Shown here piece by piece: positions 8,632-18,133 of a stretch of DNA of 64,000 bases; position 1 is the first letter of the stretch; every line of letters starts with the position of its first letter. Both the position numbers and the translations under genes were made by a program. The notes under the pieces are model-generated. The model saw nothing but the letters and a program-made list of their open reading frames with translations, had not been told where the DNA came from and searched no databases. The stretch is from positions 186,001 to 250,000 of the forward strand of contig NZ_SSSM01000004.1 of the NCBI RefSeq assembly GCF_004801885.1, read 5' to 3'. The DNA is from Naasia lichenicola (lineage in GTDB: Bacteria; Actinomycetota; Actinomycetes; Actinomycetales; Microbacteriaceae).

Positions 8632-8664
8632 CGCGCTGGGGCTCCTGCATGGAGCTCCAGCGCG
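8632..8664 (+). terminator. terminator after the 227-aa anchored protein
   Basis: A 14-bp stem (8632-8645 with 8651-8664, one mismatch) closes a TGCAT loop and is followed by TTTCGGCTTT. Confidence 0.75.
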
Positions 8665-8728
8665 TTTCGGCTTTCCTCCGACGGTGCAGCACTGTCCTTC
8701 TAACAGAGATGTGACCCCTCCTGGTCGC

Positions 8729-8772
8729 ACCCACTCTGGGGAATGTCCCCCATATGGCGGACCTCCTACCTT
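8729..8772 (+). promoter_or_regulatory. operator and -10 for large secreted protein 1
   Basis: CCCA-CTC-TGGG (8730-8740, centre 8735) lies 32 bp before TACCTT (8767-8772). A second dyad, TGTCCCCCATATGGCGGAC (8744-8762), fills the space between them. It matches 16 of 19 bases of the element at 1845-1863. Confidence 0.6.
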
Positions 8773-8829
8773 TGATCTGTCGGCGAGCGCCCTACTCACC
8801 CGACGCCCACCCGAATCAAAGGCCTACCC

Positions 8830-11800
8830 ATGCCCACGCTCTTCTCTGCGCGCACCCGTGCTCTCGCACTCGCCGCCACGGCCCTCGTAGCCCTCGGCAG
8901 CCTCAGCGCCCTACCCGCCTTCGCGGATACGGTCCCACTGTCCGGCACGGCCGAGACAGTCTCGACCGATCCACTGCCCACCGTGCAGATCGACGGAATC
9001 GTCTGGTCGCAGGTCATCATCGGCAACACGGTCTATGCGGGCGGAAGCTTCACCAGCGCGCGCCCGGCAGGCGCCGCTTCCGGCGTCAACGAGACTCCGC
9101 GGACGAGCCTGCTCGCCTACAACCTGACGACGGGTGCGCTCATCACGAGCTTCAACCCGGTCCTCAACGGCAACGTCTACTCCCTCGCCGCGTCCCCCGA
9201 TGGCAGCACCCTCTACGTGGGCGGCAACTACACCACCGTCAACGGGGTCAAGCGCAACCGCATCGCCGCGTTCAACGTCTCGACCGGTACCCTGATCGGC
9301 GCGTTCGCGCCCTCCATGAACGCCAGCGTCTATGCGATCAAGGCCACTTCATCCGTCGTGTACCTCGGCGGCAACTTCACCACCGCCGCCGGCATCAGCC
9401 GCAGCCGCGCCGCGGCCGTCACCGCGGGCACCGGCGCTCTCCTCCCCTTCGCCCCGGTCGTCGCGGGGGGCACCGTGCGCGGGATCGCCGTCTCCCCGGA
9501 TGAGACCAAGGTCGTCGTAGCCGGACAGTTCACCACCGTCAACGGCTCCGGCAACCCCGGGTACGGCATGGCCGCCGTCGACGCCGCGACCGGCTTGACC
9601 TTCCTGCCCTGGGCTGCGGCCGGCACCGTGCGCAACGGCGGCGCGAACGCCGCGATCTACAGTCTCACCTCGGACACGACAGGTGTGTACGGCAGTGGAT
9701 ACACCTTCGGCACCGGCGGGAACCTCGAGGGGTCGTTCCGGGCCGATTGGGCCACCGGGTCCGTCGTGTGGGTCGAGAGCTGCCTTGGAGACAGCTACTC
9801 GGTGTCCATCAACTCGACGACCATGTACCTCGCTGGCCACCCGCATAACTGCTCGACCGCCGGCGGCTTCCCACAGACCACGCCCGACTGGACCTGGCAG
9901 CGCGGCATGGCGTGGTCGAAGGACGCATCCTCCAACAAGAACACCGGCACCTGGGCGGCCCAGAACGTGCCCAACCTCCTCAACTGGTGGCCCGACTTCA
10001 ACACGGGCACAGTCAGCGGCGCCAACCAGGGTCCCTGGAGCACGGCGGCGAACGACCAGTACGCCGTGTACGGCGGCGAGTTCACAAGGGTCAACGAGAC
10101 CGCGCAGCAGGGCCTCGTCCGGTTCGCCGTCAGGAGCATCGCACCCGACCTCGATGGCCCTCGCCTCAGCGGAAGCTCTTTCGTGGCCACCGCGACCTCC
10201 ATCGCCTCGGGCGCCGTCAAGCTCAGCTGGCTCGCCAACTACGACCGCGACAACCAGTACCTCACCTACTCCGTGATCCGCGACGGCGTCACCGCCTCGC
10301 CGATCTACACGACCACTGCGGCAAGCCGCATCTGGTGGGACCGGCCGACCATGGGCTACCTCGACACCGGACTCACCCCCGGCAGCACCCACACCTACCG
10401 GCTCAAGGCCACCGACCCCTACGGCAACACCGCCCTCGGCGACGCGGTCACCGTCACCGTCTCCGGTGCCGGAGCATCACTGAGCGCCTACGCCGCCACC
10501 GTCCTCAACGACGGAGCCAGCTCGTTCTGGCGCCTCGACCAGACCGCCGGCAGCACCACCGTCGCTGACCTCGCCGGCAACTCCCCCGCAGTCGCGTCGG
10601 CCGGCGTGACCGCCGGCACCACGGGCGCCATCGCCGGAGATGCGGACACCGCCTCGACCTTCTCGGGTACGAGCACCGGCCTCGCCTCCACCCAGACGGC
10701 TGTTGCAGGACCCAACACGTTCACCATCGAGGCCTGGTTCAAGTCGACGAGCACGACGGGCGGAAAGATCGTCGGGTTCGGCAATTCGAAGACCGGCACA
10801 TCGGGCAGCTATGACCGCCACATCTACCTGACCGCAGACGGAAAGGTCAACTTCGGCGTCTACCCCGGCGCCCAGAAGGTCGTCACCAGCCCGACGTCCT
10901 ACAACAACGGCCAGTGGCACCAGGTCGTCGCCACGCTCAGCTCGACCGGCATGACCCTGTCGGTCGACGGCGTGCAGGTCGGATCGCGCATCGACGCCAC
11001 TTCGGCAGAGGCCTACAACGGCTACTGGCGCATCGGCGGCGACACGGCTTGGGCTGGCGCAGCGTTCCTCGCCGGTTCCATCGACGATGTCTCGATCTAT
11101 CCGACCGCGCTCGCCGCAGCGACTATCGCGCAGCACTACCAGGTGGCCAAGAACGCCGCCGCTCTCAACATCGCGCCGACGTCGTCGTTCACTTCGACCA
11201 CGACGGGCATGTCCATCACGGTGGACGGCAGCGGATCCACGGACACAGACGGCACCATCGCGAGCTACGCCTGGGCCTTCGGCGACGGGACCTCTTCGAC
11301 TGGGGCCACCGCCAGCCACACCTACGCCGCCCCCGGCAACTACTCCGTCACCCTGACGGTGACCGATAGCAAGGGCGCCACCGGTGCGAGCTCGAAGATA
11401 GTGTCCGTCGTCGCGCCGAATCTCGCTCCGGTCGCCGCGTTCACCACCTCGGCCACGAACCTCAGCCTGGTCGCCAACGGCACCGCTTCCACCGACGTGG
11501 ACGGAAGCGTCGCGAGCTACGCCTGGAGCTTCGGCGACGGAGGCGTCGGCACGAACGCGTCTGCGAACCACACCTACGCCGCGGCAGGCACCTACACGGT
11601 GACGCTCACGGTCACCGACGACAAGGGCGCCACCAATTCGGCCTCGAAGAGCATCTCAGTGACGTCGGCCGCCGCGGCCTACGCCACAGATTCCTTCGAT
11701 CGCACGGTGACCAGTGGGCTCGGTTCGGCCGAGACCGGTGGCGCCTGGACCACCTCGGGCGGCGCGGCCAGCTTCGCCGTCGGAAGCAGCGCGGCATCGG

Positions 11801-13203
11801 TGACGACCCCCGCTGGCAGCACCCGCTATGGCTACCTCGCCGGCGTCTCTGCCGCCGACACCGAGGTGCGCGGCACCGCGTCGTTCGCACTGCCGAGCGC
11901 CGGCAGCGTCTACGCCGGACTGATCGCACGCCGGGTCGCGGCCGAGGACTACCGTGCCCGCGCCGTTGTCGCAGCCACCGGAACGGTTCAGCTTCAGTTG
12001 CTGCGCACGGCCACCACGCTCGCAACCGCGAACATCGCTGGTCTCAGCTACGCCTCGGGCGACCAGCTGCAGTTCCGCGTGCAGGCGTTCGGCACCGCAC
12101 CCACCACCATCCGCGCCAAGGTCTGGAAGGTCGGAACCGCGGAGCCCGCCGACTGGCAGGTCACCGTCACGGACTCTACCGCTGCGCTGCAGTCAGCCGG
12201 ATCCATCGGTGTCTACAGCTATGTCAGCGCCAGCGCCAACTCAGGCGCGGTCGTCGCATTCGACAGCCTGTGGTCCGGCTCGACCTCGTCGTCGCCTGTC
12301 GTGCCCATCGTCAACGTGGCACCCACCGCCGTCCTCACCTCGTCGTCCTCGGCGCTCCTCGCCTCGTTCGACGGCTCGGGCTCCGCCGATTCCGACGGAT
12401 CGGTCACCTCCTTCGCATGGAGCTTCGGCGACGGCACCACGGCGACTGGAGCCACCACGACCCACACCTATGCGGCGGCCGGCACATACACCGTGAGCCT
12501 CACCGTGACCGACAACTCGGGTGCGACCGGCGTGGAGACGGGCAGCATCTCCGTGTCGACCGTCGCCGCCCCCACCAGTCTCGCGAGCGATGCGTTCACC
12601 CGCACGGTAACTGGAAGCTGGGGCACCTCGACTCTCGGAGGGGCATGGACGAGCAGCAGCGGCACGGCGTCCTACTACTCCGTCGACGGCTCGACGGGGC
12701 GACTCACGACCACCGCAGCCGCCAAGACCGCGGAGGCCTACCTGACCGGCGTCACCACCACCTCAGCCGACGTCTCCACGACGGTCTCACTCAGCCAGCC
12801 GAACACCGGCGCCAGCGTGTTCGCCTCCGTCATCGGCCGGCGGATCGGAACCGACGACTACCGGGCCCGAGTGGTGGTCGCCGCGGGCGGCGCGGTGTCG
12901 ATCCAGCTGCAGCGCAGCGGGACGACGCTCACCACCGTCGCGGTCTCCGGCCTCACGTACATGGCGGGCGACAAGCTCCAGGTGCGTCTCCAGGTCACCG
13001 GCACCAACCCCACCACCATACGGGCCAAGGTCTGGAAGTCCGGCGGCACGGAGCCGATCGAATGGTCGGCCAGCGCTACCGACAGCACGGCCCTCCTGCA
13101 GGCGGCAGGACACACAGGCCTCGGAATGTACGTCGGGAGCGGACTCACATCGCTGCCCCTCTCGATCGCATTCGACGAATATCTAGTCACCGCTGTGCAG
13201 TAG
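8830..13203 (+). CDS. large secreted protein 1: propeller-like repeats, Fn3, LamG, PKD, C-terminal module x2
   Basis: The 1457-aa exported protein has a signal peptide (about residues 1-33, ending AFA-DT). An N-terminal repeat domain (about 40-440) shows VYAGGSFT, LYVGGNYTTVNG and VYLGGNFTTAAG blades, suggesting a beta-propeller. An Fn3-like domain (about 450-547), a LamG/ConA-like lectin domain (about 550-773) and two PKD domains (about 780-947) follow. The C-terminus alternates a roughly 200-aa module (about 950-1153), a third PKD and a second module (about 1247-1457). No sortase signal or C-terminal membrane anchor is seen. Such proteins usually bind glycans or matrix; the ligand is unknown. 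It is the first of four paralogues. Confidence 0.8.
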   Translation: MPTLFSARTRALALAATALVALGSLSALPAFADTVPLSGTAETVSTDPLPTVQIDGIVWSQVIIGNTVYAGGSFTSARPAGAASGVNETPRTSLLAYNLTTGALITSFNPVLNGNVYSLAASPDGSTLYVGGNYTTVNGVKRNRIAAFNVSTGTLIGAFAPSMNASVYAIKATSSVVYLGGNFTTAAGISRSRAAAVTAGTGALLPFAPVVAGGTVRGIAVSPDETKVVVAGQFTTVNGSGNPGYGMAAVDAATGLTFLPWAAAGTVRNGGANAAIYSLTSDTTGVYGSGYTFGTGGNLEGSFRADWATGSVVWVESCLGDSYSVSINSTTMYLAGHPHNCSTAGGFPQTTPDWTWQRGMAWSKDASSNKNTGTWAAQNVPNLLNWWPDFNTGTVSGANQGPWSTAANDQYAVYGGEFTRVNETAQQGLVRFAVRSIAPDLDGPRLSGSSFVATATSIASGAVKLSWLANYDRDNQYLTYSVIRDGVTASPIYTTTAASRIWWDRPTMGYLDTGLTPGSTHTYRLKATDPYGNTALGDAVTVTVSGAGASLSAYAATVLNDGASSFWRLDQTAGSTTVADLAGNSPAVASAGVTAGTTGAIAGDADTASTFSGTSTGLASTQTAVAGPNTFTIEAWFKSTSTTGGKIVGFGNSKTGTSGSYDRHIYLTADGKVNFGVYPGAQKVVTSPTSYNNGQWHQVVATLSSTGMTLSVDGVQVGSRIDATSAEAYNGYWRIGGDTAWAGAAFLAGSIDDVSIYPTALAAATIAQHYQVAKNAAALNIAPTSSFTSTTTGMSITVDGSGSTDTDGTIASYAWAFGDGTSSTGATASHTYAAPGNYSVTLTVTDSKGATGASSKIVSVVAPNLAPVAAFTTSATNLSLVANGTASTDVDGSVASYAWSFGDGGVGTNASANHTYAAAGTYTVTLTVTDDKGATNSASKSISVTSAAAAYATDSFDRTVTSGLGSAETGGAWTTSGGAASFAVGSSAASVTTPAGSTRYGYLAGVSAADTEVRGTASFALPSAGSVYAGLIARRVAAEDYRARAVVAATGTVQLQLLRTATTLATANIAGLSYASGDQLQFRVQAFGTAPTTIRAKVWKVGTAEPADWQVTVTDSTAALQSAGSIGVYSYVSASANSGAVVAFDSLWSGSTSSSPVVPIVNVAPTAVLTSSSSALLASFDGSGSADSDGSVTSFAWSFGDGTTATGATTTHTYAAAGTYTVSLTVTDNSGATGVETGSISVSTVAAPTSLASDAFTRTVTGSWGTSTLGGAWTSSSGTASYYSVDGSTGRLTTTAAAKTAEAYLTGVTTTSADVSTTVSLSQPNTGASVFASVIGRRIGTDDYRARVVVAAGGAVSIQLQRSGTTLTTVAVSGLTYMAGDKLQVRLQVTGTNPTTIRAKVWKSGGTEPIEWSASATDSTALLQAAGHTGLGMYVGSGLTSLPLSIAFDEYLVTAVQ

Positions 13204-13225
13204 CCATCCACTTCGGATCGGCCGA

Positions 13226-13261
13226 GAAGGCCGGGATGATCGACAGATCAGCCCGGCCTTC
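13226..13261 (+). terminator. terminator after large secreted protein 1
   Basis: GAAGGCCGGG (13226-13235) pairs perfectly with CCCGGCCTTC (13252-13261), with a CTT tail. Confidence 0.75.
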
Positions 13262-13340
13262 TTGGTGCTTCCGATCACGCTATGGACCTGCAATCGGCCG
13301 TGCGCACTACACCATCCATCTGGTGTTCACCCGGAATTCA

Positions 13341-13384
13341 CCCCCTTAGGGGGGTATGTGCAGAGCAAACTCCCTGTTTACACT
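13341..13384 (+). promoter_or_regulatory. C/G operator and -10 for large secreted protein 2
   Basis: CCCCC-TTA-GGGGG (13341-13353, centre 13347) is 32 bp before TACACT (13379-13384). There is no clear -35. Confidence 0.75.
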
Positions 13385-13442
13385 GCCCCTACGGCGTGTT
13401 ACCCGAACGCGCCGTCATACCCGACTCAGAGGCCTTCCCCCG

Positions 13443-16400
13443 ATGCCACTCTCCTTCTCTGCGCGCCTGCGCGCCCTGGCGGCGACCACCGCCGTACTAG
13501 TCACCGCAGGAGTGCTCTTCGGAGCTCCTCCCGCACAGGCCGACACCGCCCCTGACGCAGGTGTGATCCCCACAGTCAGCTCCGACGTGCTGCCCACCGT
13601 GCAGATCGACGGAATCATCTGGTCGACGGTCATCGTCGGCAACACCGTCTACGCAGGAGGCAGCTTCGCGAACGCTCGACCCGCAGGCAACGCCGCCGGC
13701 GTGGGCAACATCGCGCGGTCCAACCTCCTCGCCTTCAATCTTCAGACGGGCGCGCTCATCACGAGCTTCAACCCGACCGTCAACGGCACGGTGAACTCGG
13801 TCGCAGCGTCGCCCGACGGATCTCGCCTCTACATCGGCGGTGCATTCACGACGGTGAACGGGGTGACGCGCAACCGCGTCGCCGCCTTCGACACCGCAAC
13901 GGGCAGCCTGGTCACCGCCTTCGCCCCATCGTTCAACGCCACCGTGCAGGCCGTCACCGCTACCAACAGCACCGTCTTCGTCGGTGGAAGCTTCACTGCG
14001 GTCGGCGGAACGACGCGCACGCGAGTCGCAGCAGTCTCCGCCTCCAGCGGAGCGCTGACCGCATTCAACGCGTCTGCCGACGCGCAGGTCCTCGCCCTCG
14101 CACTTTCACCTGACGGCGGCAAGCTCGTCATCGGCGGCCACTTCACCACGCTCAACGGGTCGAACAACCCCGGCCTCGGGATGGGCGCCGTGAATACCAC
14201 GACCGGCGCCAGCGTGGCTTGGAACGTCAACTCCCTCATCCGTCAAGGTGGAGCCAACGGCGCCATCTACAGCCTGAAGTCCGACAGCACAGGTGTCTAC
14301 GGCACCGCCTACTTCTTCCCCGTGAGCGGACAGACCCTCGAGGGTGCGTTCCACGCCGAGTGGAACAACGGCAACCTGCTGTGGCTCGAGAGCTGCTCAG
14401 GCGACAGCTACGACGTCGCCGTCAACTCCACGACCATGTACCTGGCCGGCCACCCGCACGACTGCTCCAGCGTGCCGAGCGGCTTCCCTGACACCAACCC
14501 CCGTCAGTACCACCGTGGCATGGCCTGGAACAAGAACGCCACCGGCGCAGTGACCGTCGGCGGAGCCTTCCCGGGCCAGCCCACCTCGACGATCCTCGAC
14601 TGGTGGCCCGACTTCAACACCGGCACCGTGTCAGGTTCCAGTCAGGGCCCGTGGTCGATCGCCGCCAACGACAACTACGTCGTCTACGCCGGTGAGTTCA
14701 CCCGCGTGAACAATGTCGTCCAGCAGGGCATCGTTCGCTTCGCCACACCGGCGATCGCACCGAACACCGATGGCCCGCGCCTCAGCGGCTCGAGCTACGT
14801 GCCGAGCCTGACACCGGGAACGGCCTCAGGATCGGTCGACATCAAGATCCAGACGAACTGGGACCGCGACAACAAGAACCTGACCTACCAGTTCTACCGG
14901 GACGGTTCGACCACCACTCCGATCTACACGGTAACCGCGGCATCACGCGCCAACTTCGACCGGCCGATCCTCTCCTTCACCGACACGGGCCTCGTAGCAG
15001 GCAGCTCGCACAGCTATCGTGTGCGGGTCACCGACCCCAAGGGCAACACCGTCATCGGCAACAGCGTGACGATCAACGCCTCCGCGGCCGGCTCGGTCAG
15101 CAGCTACGCGACCGCGGTCAAGAACGACGGCGCAAGCCTCTACTACCGCCTCGGCGACTCGAGCGGAACGGCGATCACCGACTGGGCGGGCGCCAACAAC
15201 GGCACCGCAGCGGCGGGCGTGACCCTCGGACAGGCCGGCGCGATCGGCGGCGACACCACGACGGCAGCCCGCTTCTCAGGCACCGACACGGGCTACGTCG
15301 CCGCAACGACCTCCACGGCGGGCACCGCGGCCTACTCCACGGAGGCATGGTTCCGAACCAGCAGCACGACCGGAGGCATCCTGTACGACGCCAGCTCGTC
15401 CAACACCGCTACAGCGTCCGGCACCCGACAGGTTTCGCTCGACGCGGCGGGCCACGTGCTCTTCGCGGCCAGCAGCCCCGGCTTCGGCACCACCGGAGTC
15501 ACCTTGACGACGACAGGGACGTTCAACAACAACGCGTGGCACCATGTGGTCGCCACGGTCGGCGGAGCGGGGGCGACCCTCTACGTCGACGGGAATGTGG
15601 TTGCGCAGAACACCACCGTCGTGAACGCCGGGACCAACGGCGGGTTCTGGAAGGTCGGCGGCGACGGAGTGCGCGCGGCAGGAGCTCCTGGAACGCCGGC
15701 AACCTTCACGCCGACGTACCTCGCGGCGACGATCGATGAGTTCGCCCTGTACCCGACCGCCCTCACCGCCACCCAGGTCGCACAGCACTACACGCTGTCC
15801 GGCCGCTCGGTGACCGGTGGCGGCAATGTCGCGCCGACCGCGAACTTCACCAGCACCGCCAGCGGTCTGGCCGTCGCATTCAACGCGAGCACCTCGACGG
15901 ACACGGACGGAACGATCAGCTCGTACGCGTGGACCTTCGGCGACAGCACCAGCGGCACCGGTGTCAGCCCGAACCACACCTACGCGGCCGCCGGCTCGTA
16001 CGCCGTGACCCTGACCGTGACGGACAACGCGGGAGCGACGGCGGTGAAGACCGCCCAGGTGGTCGTCTCCACGACGCCCACCAACGCGGCACCCGTCGCA
16101 TCGTTCACCTCCTCGGTGTCGGACCTGACCACCTCGGTCACCTCGACGTCGACGGACTCGGACGGCACGATCGCCCAGTACGCCTACACCTTCGGTGACG
16201 GCGGAACGGCGAGCACGGCGAACGCGAGCCACACGTACGCAGCGGCGGGCACCTATCCGGTCACCCTCACCGTGACCGACAACGCGGGTTCCACCGGCAC
16301 GACCACGAGCAACGTGACCGTGACGGCTGCTCCCACCGGCGGCACCACCTACGCGACCGACACCTTCGGTCGCACCGTGACCGGTGGGCTCGGCACCGCC

Positions 16401-17882
16401 GAGGTCGGTGGCGCATGGACCCTCGGAAGCTCGGCGACCAACTACGCGGTCAACGGATCCACGGCCCGGATCACGGTCCCCGCCGGTTCGACCCGCCTCG
16501 CGTACCTGGCCGGCGTCTCGTCGACCGACACCGACATGCAGGCCACAGCCAGCGTCACCCGCCCCACTTCGGGAAGCGTGTACGCCGGAGTGATCGCACG
16601 GCGCGTCGGAACGGCCGACTACCGGGCACGTGCCGTTGTCGCAGCGGCCGGAACCGTGACCCTGCAGGTGCTCCGGACGGACACCACCCTCTCGACGGTC
16701 TCGGTCTCCGGACTGTCTGTCGCGACCGGTGACCAGCTGCGCATCCGCGTCCAGGCCGTCGGCATCAGTCCGACGACTCTGCGGGCCAAGGTCTGGAAGG
16801 TCGGCGCGACCGAGCCCACCGCCTGGCAGGTCACGACGACCGACTCGACCGCGAATCTGCAGTCGAACGGCTACGTCGGGCTCTACGGCTACTACAGCTC
16901 GAGCGCCCAGCCCACCAGCACGGTGATCAGCTTCGACAACGTCTCCGCGACCGCGTCCAGCACAGTCGTCACCCCGCCGGCCGGAAACGTGGCGCCCGTC
17001 GCCTCCTTCACCAGCTCGGCGAGCGACCTCGCGGTGAACTTCACCTCCACGTCGACCGACTCCGACGGCACCATCTCGTCCTCCGCCTGGAACTTCGGTG
17101 ACAGCGCCACGGCGACCGGCGCCACCACGAGTCACACCTACGCGACTGCGGGCACCTACCCGGTGGCGCTGACGGTCACCGACAACGGCGGTCTCACCAA
17201 CACGAGAACGGTGAACGTGACCGTCACCGCGGGCACCACGCCCCCGGCGGCCGGCGTCATCGCATCGGACGACTTCGCTCGCAGCACCAGCGCGAACTGG
17301 GGCACCGCGACGCTGGGTGGCGCATGGACCAACAGCAGCTCGACCAGCGCGAGCTACTCGACCGACGGCAGCGTCGGACGCCTCAACTCGCTCACGGCGA
17401 GCAAGACGCTCGAGGTCTACCTGCAGGGAGTCACCAGCACGAGCGTCGACGTGCAGTCGACCATCGCGCTCGATCCGGCCAACGCCGGAGGCAGCGTCTT
17501 CGCCTCGGTCATCGGCCGTCGCGTCGGAACGGCCGACTACCGCGCACGTGCGGTCGTCGCCTCCGGTGGAGCGGTCACGCTGCAGCTGCAGCGCTCGGGC
17601 ACCTCGATCGTCAGCTCCGCGATCAGCGGCCTGACCTACAACGCCGGCGACCAGCTCACCGTGCGTCTGCAGGTCGTGGGCACCGGGACCACGACCCTGC
17701 GCGCCAAGGTGTGGAAAGTCGGCACGACGGAGCCCACCGCCTGGCAGGCGACCACGACCGACACGACGGCGGCCCTGCAGGTCGCCGGCTACACCGGTCT
17801 GGGCAGCTACGTCGGCAGCGGCATCACTACGTTGCCGCAGGCAGTGAGCTTCGACAATTTCACGGTGACCACCGTCCAGTAG
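13443..17882 (+). CDS. large secreted protein 2 (1479 aa), same domain plan as protein 1
   Basis: A signal peptide (about residues 1-33) is followed by the propeller-like domain (about 38-446) beginning VQIDGIIWSTVIVGNTVYAG. Next come Fn3-like (452-549), LamG-like (552-789), PKD1 and PKD2 (796-962), module 1 (966-1172), PKD3 (1181-1265) and module 2 (1269-1479). Each module contains a YRARAVVA strand and an LRAKVWKVG strand. ATG 13443 is preferred over 13356, because the latter lies ahead of the -10 at 13379. Order and length match protein 1 closely, indicating tandem duplication with divergence mainly in LamG. Confidence 0.8.
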   Translation: MPLSFSARLRALAATTAVLVTAGVLFGAPPAQADTAPDAGVIPTVSSDVLPTVQIDGIIWSTVIVGNTVYAGGSFANARPAGNAAGVGNIARSNLLAFNLQTGALITSFNPTVNGTVNSVAASPDGSRLYIGGAFTTVNGVTRNRVAAFDTATGSLVTAFAPSFNATVQAVTATNSTVFVGGSFTAVGGTTRTRVAAVSASSGALTAFNASADAQVLALALSPDGGKLVIGGHFTTLNGSNNPGLGMGAVNTTTGASVAWNVNSLIRQGGANGAIYSLKSDSTGVYGTAYFFPVSGQTLEGAFHAEWNNGNLLWLESCSGDSYDVAVNSTTMYLAGHPHDCSSVPSGFPDTNPRQYHRGMAWNKNATGAVTVGGAFPGQPTSTILDWWPDFNTGTVSGSSQGPWSIAANDNYVVYAGEFTRVNNVVQQGIVRFATPAIAPNTDGPRLSGSSYVPSLTPGTASGSVDIKIQTNWDRDNKNLTYQFYRDGSTTTPIYTVTAASRANFDRPILSFTDTGLVAGSSHSYRVRVTDPKGNTVIGNSVTINASAAGSVSSYATAVKNDGASLYYRLGDSSGTAITDWAGANNGTAAAGVTLGQAGAIGGDTTTAARFSGTDTGYVAATTSTAGTAAYSTEAWFRTSSTTGGILYDASSSNTATASGTRQVSLDAAGHVLFAASSPGFGTTGVTLTTTGTFNNNAWHHVVATVGGAGATLYVDGNVVAQNTTVVNAGTNGGFWKVGGDGVRAAGAPGTPATFTPTYLAATIDEFALYPTALTATQVAQHYTLSGRSVTGGGNVAPTANFTSTASGLAVAFNASTSTDTDGTISSYAWTFGDSTSGTGVSPNHTYAAAGSYAVTLTVTDNAGATAVKTAQVVVSTTPTNAAPVASFTSSVSDLTTSVTSTSTDSDGTIAQYAYTFGDGGTASTANASHTYAAAGTYPVTLTVTDNAGSTGTTTSNVTVTAAPTGGTTYATDTFGRTVTGGLGTAEVGGAWTLGSSATNYAVNGSTARITVPAGSTRLAYLAGVSSTDTDMQATASVTRPTSGSVYAGVIARRVGTADYRARAVVAAAGTVTLQVLRTDTTLSTVSVSGLSVATGDQLRIRVQAVGISPTTLRAKVWKVGATEPTAWQVTTTDSTANLQSNGYVGLYGYYSSSAQPTSTVISFDNVSATASSTVVTPPAGNVAPVASFTSSASDLAVNFTSTSTDSDGTISSSAWNFGDSATATGATTSHTYATAGTYPVALTVTDNGGLTNTRTVNVTVTAGTTPPAAGVIASDDFARSTSANWGTATLGGAWTNSSSTSASYSTDGSVGRLNSLTASKTLEVYLQGVTSTSVDVQSTIALDPANAGGSVFASVIGRRVGTADYRARAVVASGGAVTLQLQRSGTSIVSSAISGLTYNAGDQLTVRLQVVGTGTTTLRAKVWKVGTTEPTAWQATTTDTTAALQVAGYTGLGSYVGSGITTLPQAVSFDNFTVTTVQ

Positions 17883-17896
17883 TCCATACAGCAGGC

Positions 17897-17936
17897 AGGG
17901 CCGGCACTCCGTCGAACTCGGCGGGGTGTCGGCCCT
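17897..17936 (+). terminator. terminator after large secreted protein 2
   Basis: AGGGCCGGCACTCCG pairs with CGGGGTGTCGGCCCT (two wobble or mismatched positions), followed by TTTCT. Confidence 0.75.
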
Positions 17937-18009
17937 TTCTCGCATCCGGGCCGCTCACCACCCCGCGTCGATGAGATCTGCTCCACAACTGGAGCGGACC
18001 CTTCGGTCT

Positions 18010-18056
18010 CCCCCCTACTGGGGGCATAGGCCACGGCGCGATGATCTGCCTACAAT
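18010..18056 (+). promoter_or_regulatory. C/G operator and -10 for large secreted protein 3
   Basis: CCCCC-TACT-GGGGG (18011-18024, centre 18017.5) is 33.5 bp before TACAAT (18051-18056), the best -10 of the set. Confidence 0.75.
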
Positions 18057-18133
18057 TCGACTCGACCCTTCACCCAGGTCAGCGCTGCGCCCACCCCACC
18101 GCGGCTCCCACCCGATCTTCCGAGGCTCCCCCC

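Noticed and set aside
13341-13384. Reading the C/G palindromes as copper-sensor (CsoR-type) operators
   Set aside because: CsoR sites are also G/C-rich dyads, but no copper genes are present, the sites lie upstream of surface genes at an activator-like position, and no metal link is visible.
15276-17945. 889-aa open frame on the minus strand opposite large secreted protein 2
   Set aside because: It runs antisense through a well-supported repeat gene, is dominated by Arg/Gly/Asp/Val as antisense GC-rich frames are, and shows no domain. The same applies to 18050-20443, 23038-24936 and 9349-10392.
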